Made by a program: the position numbers and the translations under genes. This document shows, piece by piece, positions 16,777-26,431 of a stretch of DNA of 53,727 bases; within the stretch, counting starts at the first letter, position 1, and every line of letters begins with the position of its first letter. Location: the NCBI GenBank assembly GCA_964637365.1, contig CAZWWH010000014.1, forward strand, positions 1 to 53,727. Reading direction: 5' to 3'. The notes under the pieces are model-generated. The model searched no databases and was not told the origin of the DNA. It worked only from the letters and a program-made list of their open reading frames with translations. Source of the DNA: Cryptoclostridium sp964637365 (GTDB lineage Bacteria > Bacillota > Dehalobacteriia > UBA7702).

Positions 16777-17898
16777 TTACACATAATTTTTTTTGATCGT
16801 TGGTGCCGTTGCGGTTCGACGCAGAGGGATATCCACAATATCGCCAACTCCGGCATCGGTATTATTAAGCGAGATCACCGTTGTCTGCATGGCGATGCGG
16901 CCGATGACAGGCAGCGGTTTCTTCTCGTAATAAACTTGATGATTGGGGCGCTTCCGTAAAAAGCTGCGGAGAAGCTTTAACCCCTGTTTCACAAAAATTT
17001 TAAAGGAAACATTATTCAGGGGCGGCTGCACCCCGAACCCGTCACTATAGCCTACGGGAATCACACCGAGACGCATTTTCTCACGAACCTTGAAATCAGC
17101 GCCATAGCCAACGGTATCCCCGGGTTCAACCTCTCTCGTTTCCAAAATACGGGCCTTCGCCTGCCAAGTAGGCAAGAGCTCCATGGTACCTTTCAAATGT
17201 GCGGCAGGGAACTGGCCATAAAGCAAGGTGCCCACCCTGACATAATCCCAACGGGCATCGGGATAACAAATTGCCCCTGCGCTGTTGCAAAGGTGAATAT
17301 CAAAATCGTAATCAATTTCTTTTTTAATTTTCGCCACCACAGCTTCAAATTTTTTGATTTGCGCCGTGGTTTGGGGATGGTCCTTCAATAGCGCTGTGGG
17401 TAAATGAGAGAAAACCCCCGCCAAATACAAATTGGGATATTGGGGCAAAGCGGCAAGGAAATCACCAACCTGGTCACAGTTGAGGCCAAAACGGTTCATT
17501 CCGGTGTTGACCTTTAAATGAAACCCCATCCTTCGACCGCCTGCTGCCTTGGCAAGTACCGCGAGATTTTCCACACAGTCCAGAGACGGCATGAGGCCAA
17601 GGGATACGATTTCCTCATAATAATCAGGCAACGCCGGAGTCATCAAAAGAACCGGCATGGTGATACCCTGCTCTCGCAGGTACTTCCCTTCCCCGAAATG
17701 GCTCACTGCCAAGTAGTCGGCTCCGTGCTTTTCCAGAGCCTTAGCGGTTTCCGCCATGCCGTGGCCGTAAGCGTCTGCCTTGATTACCGCCATAACGCCT
17801 TTTTTACCGCCGACAGTATTGCGGACAGCATCGTAATTGGCACATAAATTTTTAAGATTTACATCAATCCAAAAATCTTCGTTGCGATAAGACATCAT
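16777..17898 (-). CDS. alr: Alanine racemase
   Basis: 373 residues. PLP enzyme making D-alanine for peptidoglycan. The PLP lysine is K40 in MAVIKADAYGHGM; the second catalytic tyrosine is in DTVGYGADF, and PVGYSDGFG completes the C-terminal domain. Two adjacent ATG codons are possible starts; the first overlaps the femX stop by ATGA. The coupling with a FemAB-type transferase places both in peptidoglycan precursor assembly. Confidence 0.95.
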   Translation of the reverse strand: MMSYRNEDFWIDVNLKNLCANYDAVRNTVGGKKGVMAVIKADAYGHGMAETAKALEKHGADYLAVSHFGEGKYLREQGITMPVLLMTPALPDYYEEIVSLGLMPSLDCVENLAVLAKAAGGRRMGFHLKVNTGMNRFGLNCDQVGDFLAALPQYPNLYLAGVFSHLPTALLKDHPQTTAQIKKFEAVVAKIKKEIDYDFDIHLCNSAGAICYPDARWDYVRVGTLLYGQFPAAHLKGTMELLPTWQAKARILETREVEPGDTVGYGADFKVREKMRLGVIPVGYSDGFGVQPPLNNVSFKIFVKQGLKLLRSFLRKRPNHQVYYEKKPLPVIGRIAMQTTVISLNNTDAGVGDIVDIPLRRTATAPTIKKNYV

Positions 17899-18992
17899 TT
17901 TCCTTTTCCGAGGGCTCCTTTGAGTTTCTTTTTGGCGCGAATCAGCTTTCTCACACCACTATAATACATCGGTTCAAAGGTTTCGTAAAGCTTATAAAAC
18001 GTTTTGTTATATACCAAATCATATTCACCGATAAACTCCACATAATCCCCATGAAAGCCTTTTTTAAATTTATAAAGGCCGTAAAGAGGATGCTCCGGCG
18101 GAACATGGCCGGGTACGCCCCGGAAATCATACATGGTGCAGCCATGCTCTTTGGACCAGCGAATCATTTCCCACTGGATCAAATAGTTGGGCATGACATT
18201 GCGGTGGGCGTTGGAGGAAGCGCCGTAAATGTACCAAGCGCGGTCGCCGAACTTAAAGAGCAAGGTTCCGGCAATCATCTCCCCTTCGTAATAAGCCAGG
18301 AAGAGATTTCCTAAACCCTTGGGTACCAGGTAATCATACATATCCTCAAAATAAGAATACGGGCGAATCAAAAATTTATCCCGCTCAGCGGTGACTTTCA
18401 TCAAATCATAGAACTCCGCCAGTTTGGACCGGTCGGGGTTGGTATCCACGGTGACGCCCCGTTTCCCAGCCAAACGCAGGTTATAGCGGGTTTTCTGGTG
18501 CATATTTTTCATCAGGGTTTCTTCATCGGGAGTAATGTCGAGACGGAACACAAAACGAGGCTGAACCCCTTCAAAACCAGAACCACTTTTGGGCTTCTGA
18601 AAACCATACTCTTTGAAAAACGCCTGCCAGGCTTCGTTCTCAATGGAAACATCAGGGTCGATTTTCAGATAAATGGCTTTGCGTTCTTTGGCGACGCGTT
18701 TCACTTCAGACATCAAAAAGGCCACGGTTTCCTTCGCCCCGATATTGACCACAGGGCCCCGGGGAGCGTAAAAAATGGTTTTTCCCATGGGTACGCTGCG
18801 TTGGAGCAAGGAAATGGCGGCTACCGGTGTTTCATCATCAAACACCATCAGACGAATGGGTTCCCAAGCGCCTTTGCCCTTGATTTCTCCCCATTCATAG
18901 CTTTGGAGGACGTGGCCCTTTTCCGCGTGATTGGCCACAAAGTCATTGTATAATTCCCTGTCTTTTTCTTCAATGATACGGGATACTAACAA
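17895..18992 (-). CDS. FemAB-family peptidoglycan bridge aminoacyltransferase
   Basis: 365 residues starting at a TTG (18992-18990) six bases after AAAGGAG; the frame is open further upstream without a better site. The protein has the duplicated GNAT-like fold of Fem transferases, with VLQSYEWGEIKGK, MHQKTRYNLRLAGKRGV and the C-terminal MYDFRGVPG and GLYKFKKGFHGD blocks. Such enzymes use aminoacyl-tRNA to add an amino acid to the lipid II stem peptide. Which amino acid is used here is unknown. Coupled to alr. Confidence 0.88.
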   Translation of the reverse strand: MLVSRIIEEKDRELYNDFVANHAEKGHVLQSYEWGEIKGKGAWEPIRLMVFDDETPVAAISLLQRSVPMGKTIFYAPRGPVVNIGAKETVAFLMSEVKRVAKERKAIYLKIDPDVSIENEAWQAFFKEYGFQKPKSGSGFEGVQPRFVFRLDITPDEETLMKNMHQKTRYNLRLAGKRGVTVDTNPDRSKLAEFYDLMKVTAERDKFLIRPYSYFEDMYDYLVPKGLGNLFLAYYEGEMIAGTLLFKFGDRAWYIYGASSNAHRNVMPNYLIQWEMIRWSKEHGCTMYDFRGVPGHVPPEHPLYGLYKFKKGFHGDYVEFIGEYDLVYNKTFYKLYETFEPMYYSGVRKLIRAKKKLKGALGKGK

Positions 18993-19070
18993 AACAAACT
19001 CCTTTCCTGAGACTGACGCTTCAGCCTCTCTCTTTATGAGAAACTTGGAGATTTCCAAGATCAATTTTCT

Positions 19071-20669
19071 TTATTTCATATTTTCAAAAGCCGCTTTGAC
19101 CAAACCATGAAACAAGGGATGGGGACGGTTGGGGCGGGATTTGAATTCGGGATGGAATTGGCACGCCACAAAATAAGGATGATTTTTCAGCTCAATCATT
19201 TCCACCAAGCGACCATCCAACGAAGTGCCAATGATATCCATATCGCTATTGTCGTACTGTTCACGGTAAGCGTTGTTGAATTCATAACGATGGCGGTGGC
19301 GTTCATAAATCGGCGATTCACCGTAAAGGTTCAGGGCTTTGCTGTCCTCCGCCAATTTACAGGGATAAAGGCCCAAACGCATGGTACCGCCCATTTCCTC
19401 AACCTCTTTTTGTTCCGGCAGAAGATCGATGACGGGGAACTCAGTATCGCCGAATTCGGCGCTGTTGGCTCCGGCCATACCCAAAACATTGCGGGCGAAT
19501 TCCACCACCGCTAACTGCATCCCCAAACAAATACCGAGGAAAGGAATGTTGTTTTCACGCACATACTCAATGGCGTTGATTTTGCCTTCAATGCCGCGAT
19601 CGCCAAAGCCGCCGGGGACGATAATGCCAGCCGCACCTTTTAGGATGTCGGCGACGTTTTCCTTGGTAACAGTTTCGGAATCGACCCAACGGATATCCAC
19701 TTTGATGCCCTGATGAAAGCCGGCATGGCGCAGGGATTCCATAATACTCAGGTAAGCGTCGTGGAGGGCAACGTATTTCCCCACAATGGCAATGGTCAAT
19801 TCATGCTGATAATTCTTAATTTTGTCCACCATGATCCGCCATTCTTCCATATCAGGCTCGCCGCATTGGAGACCGAGTTTTTTCACCACAATCTCATCCA
19901 TGCCCTCATTAAGAAGGTTCAGGGGAACTTCGTAAATGGTTTTGGCATCCTCCACCTGGATAACGGCTTCTTTATCTACATCGCAGAACAAGGCGATTTT
20001 TTCTTCCATCTCATGGGACATTCTCTGCTCCACACGGCAGGCGATGATGTCGGGATGAATCCCGATACCACGCAGCTCATGAACGCTGTGCTGGGTAGGC
20101 TTGGTTTTGGCCTCGCCGCTGGCATGAAGATATGGCACCAATGTGGCGTGAATATAGAGAACGTTTTCTTTCCCTACTTCCCGTTTCATTTGGCGGATGG
20201 CTTCCAGAAACGGCTGAGATTCAATATCCCCAACGGTACCGCCAATTTCTGTAATCACGACGTCAGGATTGCTTTCCCGCGCGGGACGCATAATACGATC
20301 CTTGATTTCATTGGTAATATGGGGAATCACCTGAACCGTACCGCCAAGGTAGTCCCCTCTCCGTTCTTTTTTGATGACAGCGTCATAGACCTTACCGCTG
20401 GTAACATTATTGTTTTTGGTAAGGTTAATATCAATAAACCGTTCATAATGGCCCAAGTCCAGGTCGGTTTCAGCACCGTCGTCGGTAACAAAAACCTCGC
20501 CATGCTGATAAGGGCTCATAGTGCCGGGGTCTAAATTAATATAAGGATCAAACTTCTGGCTGACGACCTTAACGCCTCTGCTTTTCAAAATACAGCCCAA
20601 AGAAGCTGCGGTAATGCCTTTTCCCAAAGACGAAACAACGCCGCCAGTCACAAAAATATACTTTGTCAT
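19071..20669 (-). CDS. pyrG: CTP synthase
   Basis: 532 residues. Converts UTP to CTP with glutamine. The N-terminal synthetase domain begins KYIFVTGGVVSSLGKGITAA, and the C-terminal glutaminase carries GICLGMQLAV (nucleophile Cys), with the His-Glu pair in CQFHPEFKS. It is 55 bases downstream of argS, and no separate promoter with the GGGC start needed for CTP-dependent reiterative initiation is visible, so that control mode is not supported. Confidence 0.97.
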   Translation of the reverse strand: MTKYIFVTGGVVSSLGKGITAASLGCILKSRGVKVVSQKFDPYINLDPGTMSPYQHGEVFVTDDGAETDLDLGHYERFIDINLTKNNNVTSGKVYDAVIKKERRGDYLGGTVQVIPHITNEIKDRIMRPARESNPDVVITEIGGTVGDIESQPFLEAIRQMKREVGKENVLYIHATLVPYLHASGEAKTKPTQHSVHELRGIGIHPDIIACRVEQRMSHEMEEKIALFCDVDKEAVIQVEDAKTIYEVPLNLLNEGMDEIVVKKLGLQCGEPDMEEWRIMVDKIKNYQHELTIAIVGKYVALHDAYLSIMESLRHAGFHQGIKVDIRWVDSETVTKENVADILKGAAGIIVPGGFGDRGIEGKINAIEYVRENNIPFLGICLGMQLAVVEFARNVLGMAGANSAEFGDTEFPVIDLLPEQKEVEEMGGTMRLGLYPCKLAEDSKALNLYGESPIYERHRHRYEFNNAYREQYDNSDMDIIGTSLDGRLVEMIELKNHPYFVACQFHPEFKSRPNRPHPLFHGLVKAAFENMK

Positions 20670-20724
20670 TGCAAATCCTCCATCAAACAGTTCTTCAATC
20701 TTTGATTATTGCCGTACCCCGGCA

Positions 20725-22455
20725 TTACATTTCATTGGGTGCGTGAATACCTAAAATGGTTAAAACGTTTTTCAAAGCGATGGCGGTGGCTTTGGAAAGC
20801 CCTAATCTGGCGTTTCTCAATTTTTCGTCATCGGTATTGACTCTGCAATGGTTGTAAAAGCTGTGGAACGTCGATGCCAAATCGTGAAGGTAGGTACAGA
20901 GACGATGGGGCTCCAAAGCCTGGGCTGCCGTGGCGATTTCCTCAGGCAAGTCCGCCAGCTTTTTCATCAAAGCGAGCTCCTGCTCCTCTTGTAGAACGCT
21001 GTAATCCACGATTTTAAATTCAGGCATTTGATAGCCCTGGGCTTCTGCCTGGCGCAAAATGCTGCAAATTCGGGCATGGGCGTACTGCACATAAAAAACA
21101 GGATTGTCCGAAGATTTGGATTTGGCCAAATCCAGGTCAAAATCCATAGCGCTATCGGGATTTCGCATCACAAAAAAGTAACGAGCGGCATCGTACCCGA
21201 CTTCTTCCACCAGATCTTCCAAAGTGACGTACTGACCGGAACGCTTGGACATCCGCACCAGTTCACCGTTGCGGTATAATTTCACCAACTGCATCAGAAT
21301 CACAGTGAGAGCATCGGGGTCATTGCCGAAAAAGCCCACGGAGCGTTTCATTCTGGCCACATGGCCGTGATGGTCAGCTCCCCAAATATTGATGACCTTG
21401 TCGAAACCGCGGTCAAATTTATCACGGTGATACGCAATATCCGCAGCAAAATATGTAGGAATGCCGTTAGCACGGACAAGAACGTCGTCTTTATCCTCTA
21501 AATTGACCCGTTCCCCCTCTTTGGCCGGTTTCTTTTTTTTCTCTTCTTTATGTTCAGCTTTCAGAAGAATACTGCCGTCTTCTCCCTGATAGGCATAGCC
21601 TTTGTCCAATAGATAATCAACGGTATCCTTGACTTTGCCGGAATCGTGGAGCGATTGTTCCGAAAACCAAACATCAAAATGAACGCCATACATTGCCATA
21701 ACGCTTTTGATGGCGTCTAATTTTTCTTTTAAAGCGTACTGGGCCAGGATTTCCTCCCGTTTCGCAGGTTCGGCGTCCCGGAGGCTTTGGCCGTGCTCTG
21801 CGATATAATGTTTTACCGTTTCGATAATATCGTCGCCGTGGTAGCCGTCTTCCAAAAAGGGAGCATCCTCTCCCAGCTGCTGCAGGAACCGCGCATCCAA
21901 GGATTTTCCCAGCAAGCGAATCTGGTTTCCTGCATCATTGATATAAAACTCTTTTTCTACGTCATAGCCGGCGAATTTCAGCAAATTACCCAAGGAATCG
22001 CCGATGGCGCCGCCTCTGGCATTGCCCATATGCAAAAGGCCCGTTGGATTGGCGCTAACGAATTCTACCTGCACCTTAATGCCCTTACCCATTTCCACTG
22101 AGCCAAAGCGATCCCCCATTTCGTGAACAACGGCAGGGACACGGTACAGCCAGTCATGATTCAGAAAGAAATTGATAAAGCCGGCTCCCGCCACTTCGGT
22201 GCTGGCAATATACGAGCCGGTTGTATCCAGTTCGGAGAGAAGAATCTCCGCAATTTTTCTAGGTGCCATCCGCGCTTGTTTGGCCATGGCCATGGCCAAA
22301 TTGGTGGCAAAATCCCCATGCTCTTTTTCCCGGGGAGTCTCAATTACATAGGCAGGCAGCGCTTCATATACCAACGCCCCTTTTTCCTTGGCCGCAGACA
22401 AAGCGGCTTCCAGACGTTTCATCAGATCCTGTTTGATTTCTTCGATAAATCTCAT
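20725..22455 (-). CDS. argS: Arginyl-tRNA synthetase
   Basis: 576 residues. Class I synthetase with the HIGH variant HMGN (142-145), the KMSK-like VRMSKRSGQYV and an N-terminal Add-1 tRNA-elbow domain. A lysine-rich insert around residues 305-320 (KEEKKKKPAKEG) is present. GGAGG precedes the ATG. First gene of the long minus-strand run; its leader carries two strong hairpins. Confidence 0.96.
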   Translation of the reverse strand: MRFIEEIKQDLMKRLEAALSAAKEKGALVYEALPAYVIETPREKEHGDFATNLAMAMAKQARMAPRKIAEILLSELDTTGSYIASTEVAGAGFINFFLNHDWLYRVPAVVHEMGDRFGSVEMGKGIKVQVEFVSANPTGLLHMGNARGGAIGDSLGNLLKFAGYDVEKEFYINDAGNQIRLLGKSLDARFLQQLGEDAPFLEDGYHGDDIIETVKHYIAEHGQSLRDAEPAKREEILAQYALKEKLDAIKSVMAMYGVHFDVWFSEQSLHDSGKVKDTVDYLLDKGYAYQGEDGSILLKAEHKEEKKKKPAKEGERVNLEDKDDVLVRANGIPTYFAADIAYHRDKFDRGFDKVINIWGADHHGHVARMKRSVGFFGNDPDALTVILMQLVKLYRNGELVRMSKRSGQYVTLEDLVEEVGYDAARYFFVMRNPDSAMDFDLDLAKSKSSDNPVFYVQYAHARICSILRQAEAQGYQMPEFKIVDYSVLQEEQELALMKKLADLPEEIATAAQALEPHRLCTYLHDLASTFHSFYNHCRVNTDDEKLRNARLGLSKATAIALKNVLTILGIHAPNEM

Positions 22456-22694
22456 GGTTCCTCCGTGTAATATCTATTTCATTGCACCAACGATATTTTC
22501 GCCAAAACTATGACGAAAATACAGGTGATAGATCACAATGGAAATACAACGCAAAAACTCGCCGTGACCGTGCAAGGCAAGTTTTTATTTATTATATCAT
22601 ATAATGCGTAATATTTCTCGGCTTTTTTAAAAAATTTTTTTATTTTTTCATAAAAGTTCAAGCAAGAAATTCCCCGATGGCCACCATACGGATA
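22456..22694 (-). promoter_or_regulatory. argS leader with two stable hairpins
   Basis: On the minus strand, hairpin A (22586-22576 with 22563-22553, 11 bp with mismatch, then T5) looks like an intrinsic terminator about 100 bases before the argS ATG. Hairpin B (22521-22494, a near-perfect 10-bp stem) follows. A TATAAT at 22596-22591 lies just upstream but its -35 is poor. No T-box consensus was found. Because argS and lysA diverge here, no upstream gene needs a terminator, so hairpin A is a candidate attenuator. Confidence 0.5.
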
Positions 22695-22723
22695 TTGACA
22701 TAAATATGCAGCTATAATAAAAT
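22695..22723 (+). promoter_or_regulatory. Sigma-A promoter of lysA
   Basis: TTGACA (22695-22700), 17-base spacer, TAAAAT (22718-22723); start near 22731, leader about 45 bases. Confidence 0.7.
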
Positions 22724-22774
22724 AGACTAATATATTTGCAAAATAAACAGAATCAAATAATGGAGAATTATAAA

Positions 22775-24013
22775 ATGAAAAAAAGTATCCCTTTCAATCA
22801 TGAAGAATTACAAATCATGCTGGATCAATATCCTACGCCTTTTTATATTTATGATGAGAAAGCCATTCGAGACAACGCAAAAGCGTTTAACGACGCCTTT
22901 ACCGATTTTCCCGCCTTTCAAGAATATTTCGCGGTAAAAGCCGCGCCGACTCCCGCTTTGATGGAAATTTTTCGGGAGGAGGGCTGCGGTGTGGATTGCA
23001 GCTCTCTGGCGGAATTAATTTTAGCGGAGCGGGCAGGCTTCCGAGGGGAAAATATTTTTCTCACCTCCAATGACACTCCCGCTGTGGAATTCCAAAAAGC
23101 CATGGAATTAGGAGCTGTCATCAATTTGGACGATATCTCCCATATTGAATATTTAGAAGAACACGTCGGCATTCCCGAAACCATTTGCTTCCGCTACAAT
23201 CCAGGCCCTCGCCGCACCGGCAATGCCATCATCGGCAATCCCGTGGAAGCAAAATACGGTTTAACCAGAGAGCAGCTCATTGACGGCTACCGTATCATGA
23301 AGGGAAAGGGGGTAAAAAAATTCGCGGTTCACACCATGATTGCCTCCAATGAACTAAATATTGATTATTTCCTAGAAACCGCAAAAATGATGTTTGATCT
23401 GGTAGCAGAAATCAAAAATAAAACCGGGGTGGATATCTCCGTGATCAACCTCGGCGGCGGTCTCGGAATTCCTTATTATCCCGAAGACAAACCCATTCAG
23501 CTAAAGACGCTGGCCGAGGGTATTAAAATATTATATCAGGAAAAAATTATTGATAAAGGTTTGTTCCCTGCCAAGCTCTGCTTTGAAAGCGGCCGTATGA
23601 TGACAGGCCCTTACGGATATTTGGTAACAAAAGTCATTCACAAAAAAGAGATTTACAAAAACTACGCTTGTCTAGACGCTTGCATGGCAAATTTGATGCG
23701 CCCCGCTCTTTACGGTGCTTATCATCATATCACCGTGATCGGCAAAGAAAAATTCCCCAGAGATCACAAATATGATGTGGTGGGCTCACTTTGTGAAAAC
23801 AATGATAAATTTGCCATTGACCGCTATTTACCCAAGCTGGATATTGGCGATATTTTGGTATTTCACGATGTCGGCGCCCACGGCCATGCTATGGGCTTCA
23901 ATTACAACGGCAAGCTGCGGTCTGCTGAAATCCTCTGGCAAGGTGGCAACAAAAGCAAAATGATTCGCCGGGCAGAAACCCTGGAGGACTATTTCGCCAC
24001 ACTAAATTTTTAA
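22775..24013 (+). CDS. lysA: Diaminopimelate decarboxylase (alanine-racemase-fold PLP decarboxylase)
   Basis: 412 residues from the ATG at 22775, which follows GGAG; an earlier in-frame TTG at 22736 lacks a site. Fold type III PLP decarboxylase: PLP lysine K55 in YFAVKAAPTP, GVDCSSLAEL, glycine loop INLGGGLGIPY, FESGRMMTGPYG, and VGSLCENNDKFA carrying the second active-site cysteine. LysA turns meso-diaminopimelate into lysine. An alternative is a related decarboxylase such as carboxynorspermidine decarboxylase, but the CEN motif and the DapF domain encoded 8 kb away favour LysA. Confidence 0.82.
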   Translation: MKKSIPFNHEELQIMLDQYPTPFYIYDEKAIRDNAKAFNDAFTDFPAFQEYFAVKAAPTPALMEIFREEGCGVDCSSLAELILAERAGFRGENIFLTSNDTPAVEFQKAMELGAVINLDDISHIEYLEEHVGIPETICFRYNPGPRRTGNAIIGNPVEAKYGLTREQLIDGYRIMKGKGVKKFAVHTMIASNELNIDYFLETAKMMFDLVAEIKNKTGVDISVINLGGGLGIPYYPEDKPIQLKTLAEGIKILYQEKIIDKGLFPAKLCFESGRMMTGPYGYLVTKVIHKKEIYKNYACLDACMANLMRPALYGAYHHITVIGKEKFPRDHKYDVVGSLCENNDKFAIDRYLPKLDIGDILVFHDVGAHGHAMGFNYNGKLRSAEILWQGGNKSKMIRRAETLEDYFATLNF

Positions 24014-24148
24014 GTAAAATACCCTCATGATTTCCCGAAGCCGCCGTAAATTACTACAATGGTTAAAAAATTTTGCCGTAAGCCATTGAAAACATTGTAT
24101 TTTACTATGATTTGTGGTATAAATGATTCGGGAAGAAAGGAGATTGGC

Positions 24149-24901
24149 ATGTTAGAATTAAAAAATGTTAGCTGGCATGTAGAAGATGAACAGGGGCAGA
24201 CCGATATCATCAATGACATCAGCCTCACCCTGGAAGATAATAAATTTTATGTCATTACCGGTCCCAACGGCGGCGGCAAAAGCACCTTGGCCAAGCTGGT
24301 CATGGGAATTTTAGAACCGACCTCGGGACAAATCATCTTTAACGGACAAGACATCACTCATATGAGCCTTACAGAACGGGCCCGTTTAAAAATCGGTTAT
24401 GCATTCCAGGCCCCTCCGGTATTTAAAGGCATCAAGGTCAAAGAAATTTTGGAAATTGCCGCCGGGGATAAAAAAATCGACGCCATGCAGCTCCTCTTTG
24501 ATGTGGGGCTTTGTGCCGGAGAATATATCGACAGAGAAATGGATTCCGGACTTTCCGGCGGGGAATTAAAGCGCATCGAAATCGCCAGCATTTTGGCGAG
24601 AGATTTAGATTTGGCGCTGTTCGATGAACCCGAAGCCGGCATTGACCTTTGGAGTTTCCAGCGTCTGGCGGAAACATTCGGCAAAATGCACCGTGACAGC
24701 GATATGACCTTGCTTATCATTTCTCACCAGGAACGTATCATGGAACTGGCCGACGAAATCATCGTCATCGAAAACGGCAAAGTCAAAGAAATCACCGACA
24801 AAGAGGCATTTCTCAGCCAAATCACCGCACAATCAGCCCAGTCGGGTTGCGCCTGCGGAGAAAGTTGCATACCCTCGAAAGGAGGTTGCTTCAATGCTTG
24901 A
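24149..24901 (+). CDS. smsC: SmsC/SufC-like ATPase of minimal Fe-S cluster assembly system
   Basis: 250 residues; ATG 24149 follows AGGAG, and the longer upstream frame has none. ABC ATPase with Walker A GPNGGGKST (38-46), signature LSGGELKR and Walker B LALFDEPEAGID. The C terminus adds a Cys-rich tail (CACGESC, then one more Cys near the end) not found in E. coli SufC. It overlaps the SufB-like gene by eight bases. Two-gene SmsC-SmsB systems without SufA, SufD, SufS or SufU are known from archaea and anaerobic bacteria and build Fe-S clusters. Confidence 0.88.
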   Translation: MLELKNVSWHVEDEQGQTDIINDISLTLEDNKFYVITGPNGGGKSTLAKLVMGILEPTSGQIIFNGQDITHMSLTERARLKIGYAFQAPPVFKGIKVKEILEIAAGDKKIDAMQLLFDVGLCAGEYIDREMDSGLSGGELKRIEIASILARDLDLALFDEPEAGIDLWSFQRLAETFGKMHRDSDMTLLIISHQERIMELADEIIVIENGKVKEITDKEAFLSQITAQSAQSGCACGESCIPSKGGCFNA

Positions 24902-25817
24902 CATGATTGACAAAGGTCTGCTTCAGGCAGTGGCGGACCTCAACGATATTCCCCCCATAGGGGCATATAATATTAGAAAAAACGGGGAAGGCGTTTCACG
25001 CCGTTCCACCGATAATATTCAAATTGTACCGAAAACCGACAAGCCCGGCATTGATATCAATGTAAAATCCGGTACCAAAGCGGAACAGGTACACATCCCC
25101 GTCATCCTCAGCGCTGAGGGAATGCACGATACCGTATACAACACCTTTAATATTGGCCACGACGCCGATGTGGTCATTGTGGCGGGCTGTGGCATCCATA
25201 ACGATTGCGGCGCCGAAGCGGGGCATAACGGCATCCACGAATTTTTCATTGGCAAAAACGCCAAAGTCAAATATGTGGAAAAGCACTATGGTGAAGGCAG
25301 CGGTGCGGGGAAACGTGTGCTGAACCCCACCACAAAGCTCCATGTAGGCGAGGGCGCTCAAGTGGAATTGGAAATGGTGCAGATTTCCGGTGTTGATGAT
25401 ACCATTCGCGATACGGAAATTATTTTGGAAAAGGACGCCCGTTTGACCATTGTGGAACGCCTTCTGACCGAAGGAGATCAAAAAGCGGATTCCATCATTA
25501 ACGTGGAATTGCAGGGAGAAGAATCCAGCGCCCGCATCATGTCGCGTTCCGTGGCCAAAGGCGATTCCAAGCAGCTGTTTCATCTGAACCTCATCGGCAA
25601 AAATGCCTGCCGTGGTCATATTCAATGCGATTCCATTATCATGGACAACGCCAAAGTGGAATCCATTCCTAAAATCACCGCCCACCACAGCGACGCACAG
25701 TTGATTCACGAAGCGGCTATCGGTAAAATTGCCGGTGCCCAGCTTTTAAAATTAATGTCTCTGGGGCTTACCGCAGAAGAAGCGGAAGATACGATTCTCC
25801 AAGGTTTCTTGAAATAA
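24894..25817 (+). CDS. smsB: SmsB/SufB-like scaffold of minimal Fe-S cluster assembly system
   Basis: 307 residues, shorter than E. coli SufB (495). The SufB/SufD beta-helix core is clear: CGIHNDCGAEAGHNGIHEFF, KVKYVEKHYGEGSGAGKR, RIMSRSVAKGDSKQLF and KITAHHSDAQLIHEAAIGKI, the last two being the conserved C-terminal SufB blocks. Three cysteines in the N-terminal half (CGIHNDC) and one near CRGHIQCD could hold a cluster. It forms the complex with the ATPase encoded just upstream and is followed by a terminator. Confidence 0.88.
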   Translation: MLDMIDKGLLQAVADLNDIPPIGAYNIRKNGEGVSRRSTDNIQIVPKTDKPGIDINVKSGTKAEQVHIPVILSAEGMHDTVYNTFNIGHDADVVIVAGCGIHNDCGAEAGHNGIHEFFIGKNAKVKYVEKHYGEGSGAGKRVLNPTTKLHVGEGAQVELEMVQISGVDDTIRDTEIILEKDARLTIVERLLTEGDQKADSIINVELQGEESSARIMSRSVAKGDSKQLFHLNLIGKNACRGHIQCDSIIMDNAKVESIPKITAHHSDAQLIHEAAIGKIAGAQLLKLMSLGLTAEEAEDTILQGFLK

Positions 25818-25831
25818 ACCGATAAAATAGC

Positions 25832-25865
25832 AAAATAGCGGCTCTTTAAGAGCTGCTATTTTATA
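25832..25865 (+). terminator. Terminator of smsC-smsB
   Basis: Thirteen-bp stem with one G-T pair (25832-25844 with 25850-25862) and a T-rich end, 15 bases after the smsB stop. The A run on the left lets it also serve the converging VOC gene. Confidence 0.8.
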
Positions 25866-25909
25866 TTACTATACTTGTCTACATCATTGAATGATCTTTT
25901 AATGGTAGT

Positions 25910-26374
25910 TCAAGCATTCAGAAGCTTTGTTAAGTCTTCAACGGAAGCGTCCATTTTCTTCGATATCTCTTCCATCGTCATCCCGGAAGCGAGGAAGCGT
26001 TGAATAACCATTTTCATATTTTCGCCGACCTCTATGATATGGCCGTCCAAATCATAAAATCTGATCACACGCTGTCCCCAGCTGTGTTCGATCACATCGC
26101 CTAAATATACAATGTCAGGATACTCTTTTAGCCTTTCAAGGAAATCATCAAATTGCTCTTCCTCAAAGCATATCTCCATATTATTGGAATTTTTCAGCAC
26201 TTTATCCTTGGGCAAATTCACGAGCCAATCGAATTCTTGCTGCAATGCTAATCCACAAGTAAACGCAATATTGATACCATAATCTTGATAGACTTCCAAT
26301 CCAAACAAATCTTCATAAAACTTTCTCGCCGCGTTGACGTCTGCCACGGAAAGTACTGTACAAGTATATTTCAT
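25910..26374 (-). CDS. VOC (glyoxalase/bleomycin-resistance) superfamily protein
   Basis: 154 residues; GGGGAG lies five bases before ATG 26374. Contains the paired beta-alpha-beta-beta-beta modules of VOC proteins: SVADVNAARKFYEDLFGLEV at the start and VIRFYDLDGHIIEVGENM towards the end, with metal-ligand-type His and Glu. The last 30 residues (MTMEEISKKMDASVEDLTKL) form an extra helical tail that reads like a small HTH. Substrate unknown. Confidence 0.85.
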   Translation of the reverse strand: MKYTCTVLSVADVNAARKFYEDLFGLEVYQDYGINIAFTCGLALQQEFDWLVNLPKDKVLKNSNNMEICFEEEQFDDFLERLKEYPDIVYLGDVIEHSWGQRVIRFYDLDGHIIEVGENMKMVIQRFLASGMTMEEISKKMDASVEDLTKLLNA

Positions 26375-26431
26375 CAAAACTCCCCTTTCCAGCTTTCGAT
26401 CTACCGATCAAATTTTCAGTTTTTCATGATT

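Noticed and set aside
19713..20534. 273-codon ORF antisense to pyrG, and similar long ORFs antisense to glpX, fba and smsB
   Set aside because: Shadow frames of highly biased conserved genes on the opposite strand; their translations are rich in His, Phe and Gly without any domain.
22456..22620. T-box riboswitch upstream of argS
   Set aside because: Neither the AGGGTGG/GGGTGGNACCGCG box nor a specifier arrangement was found.
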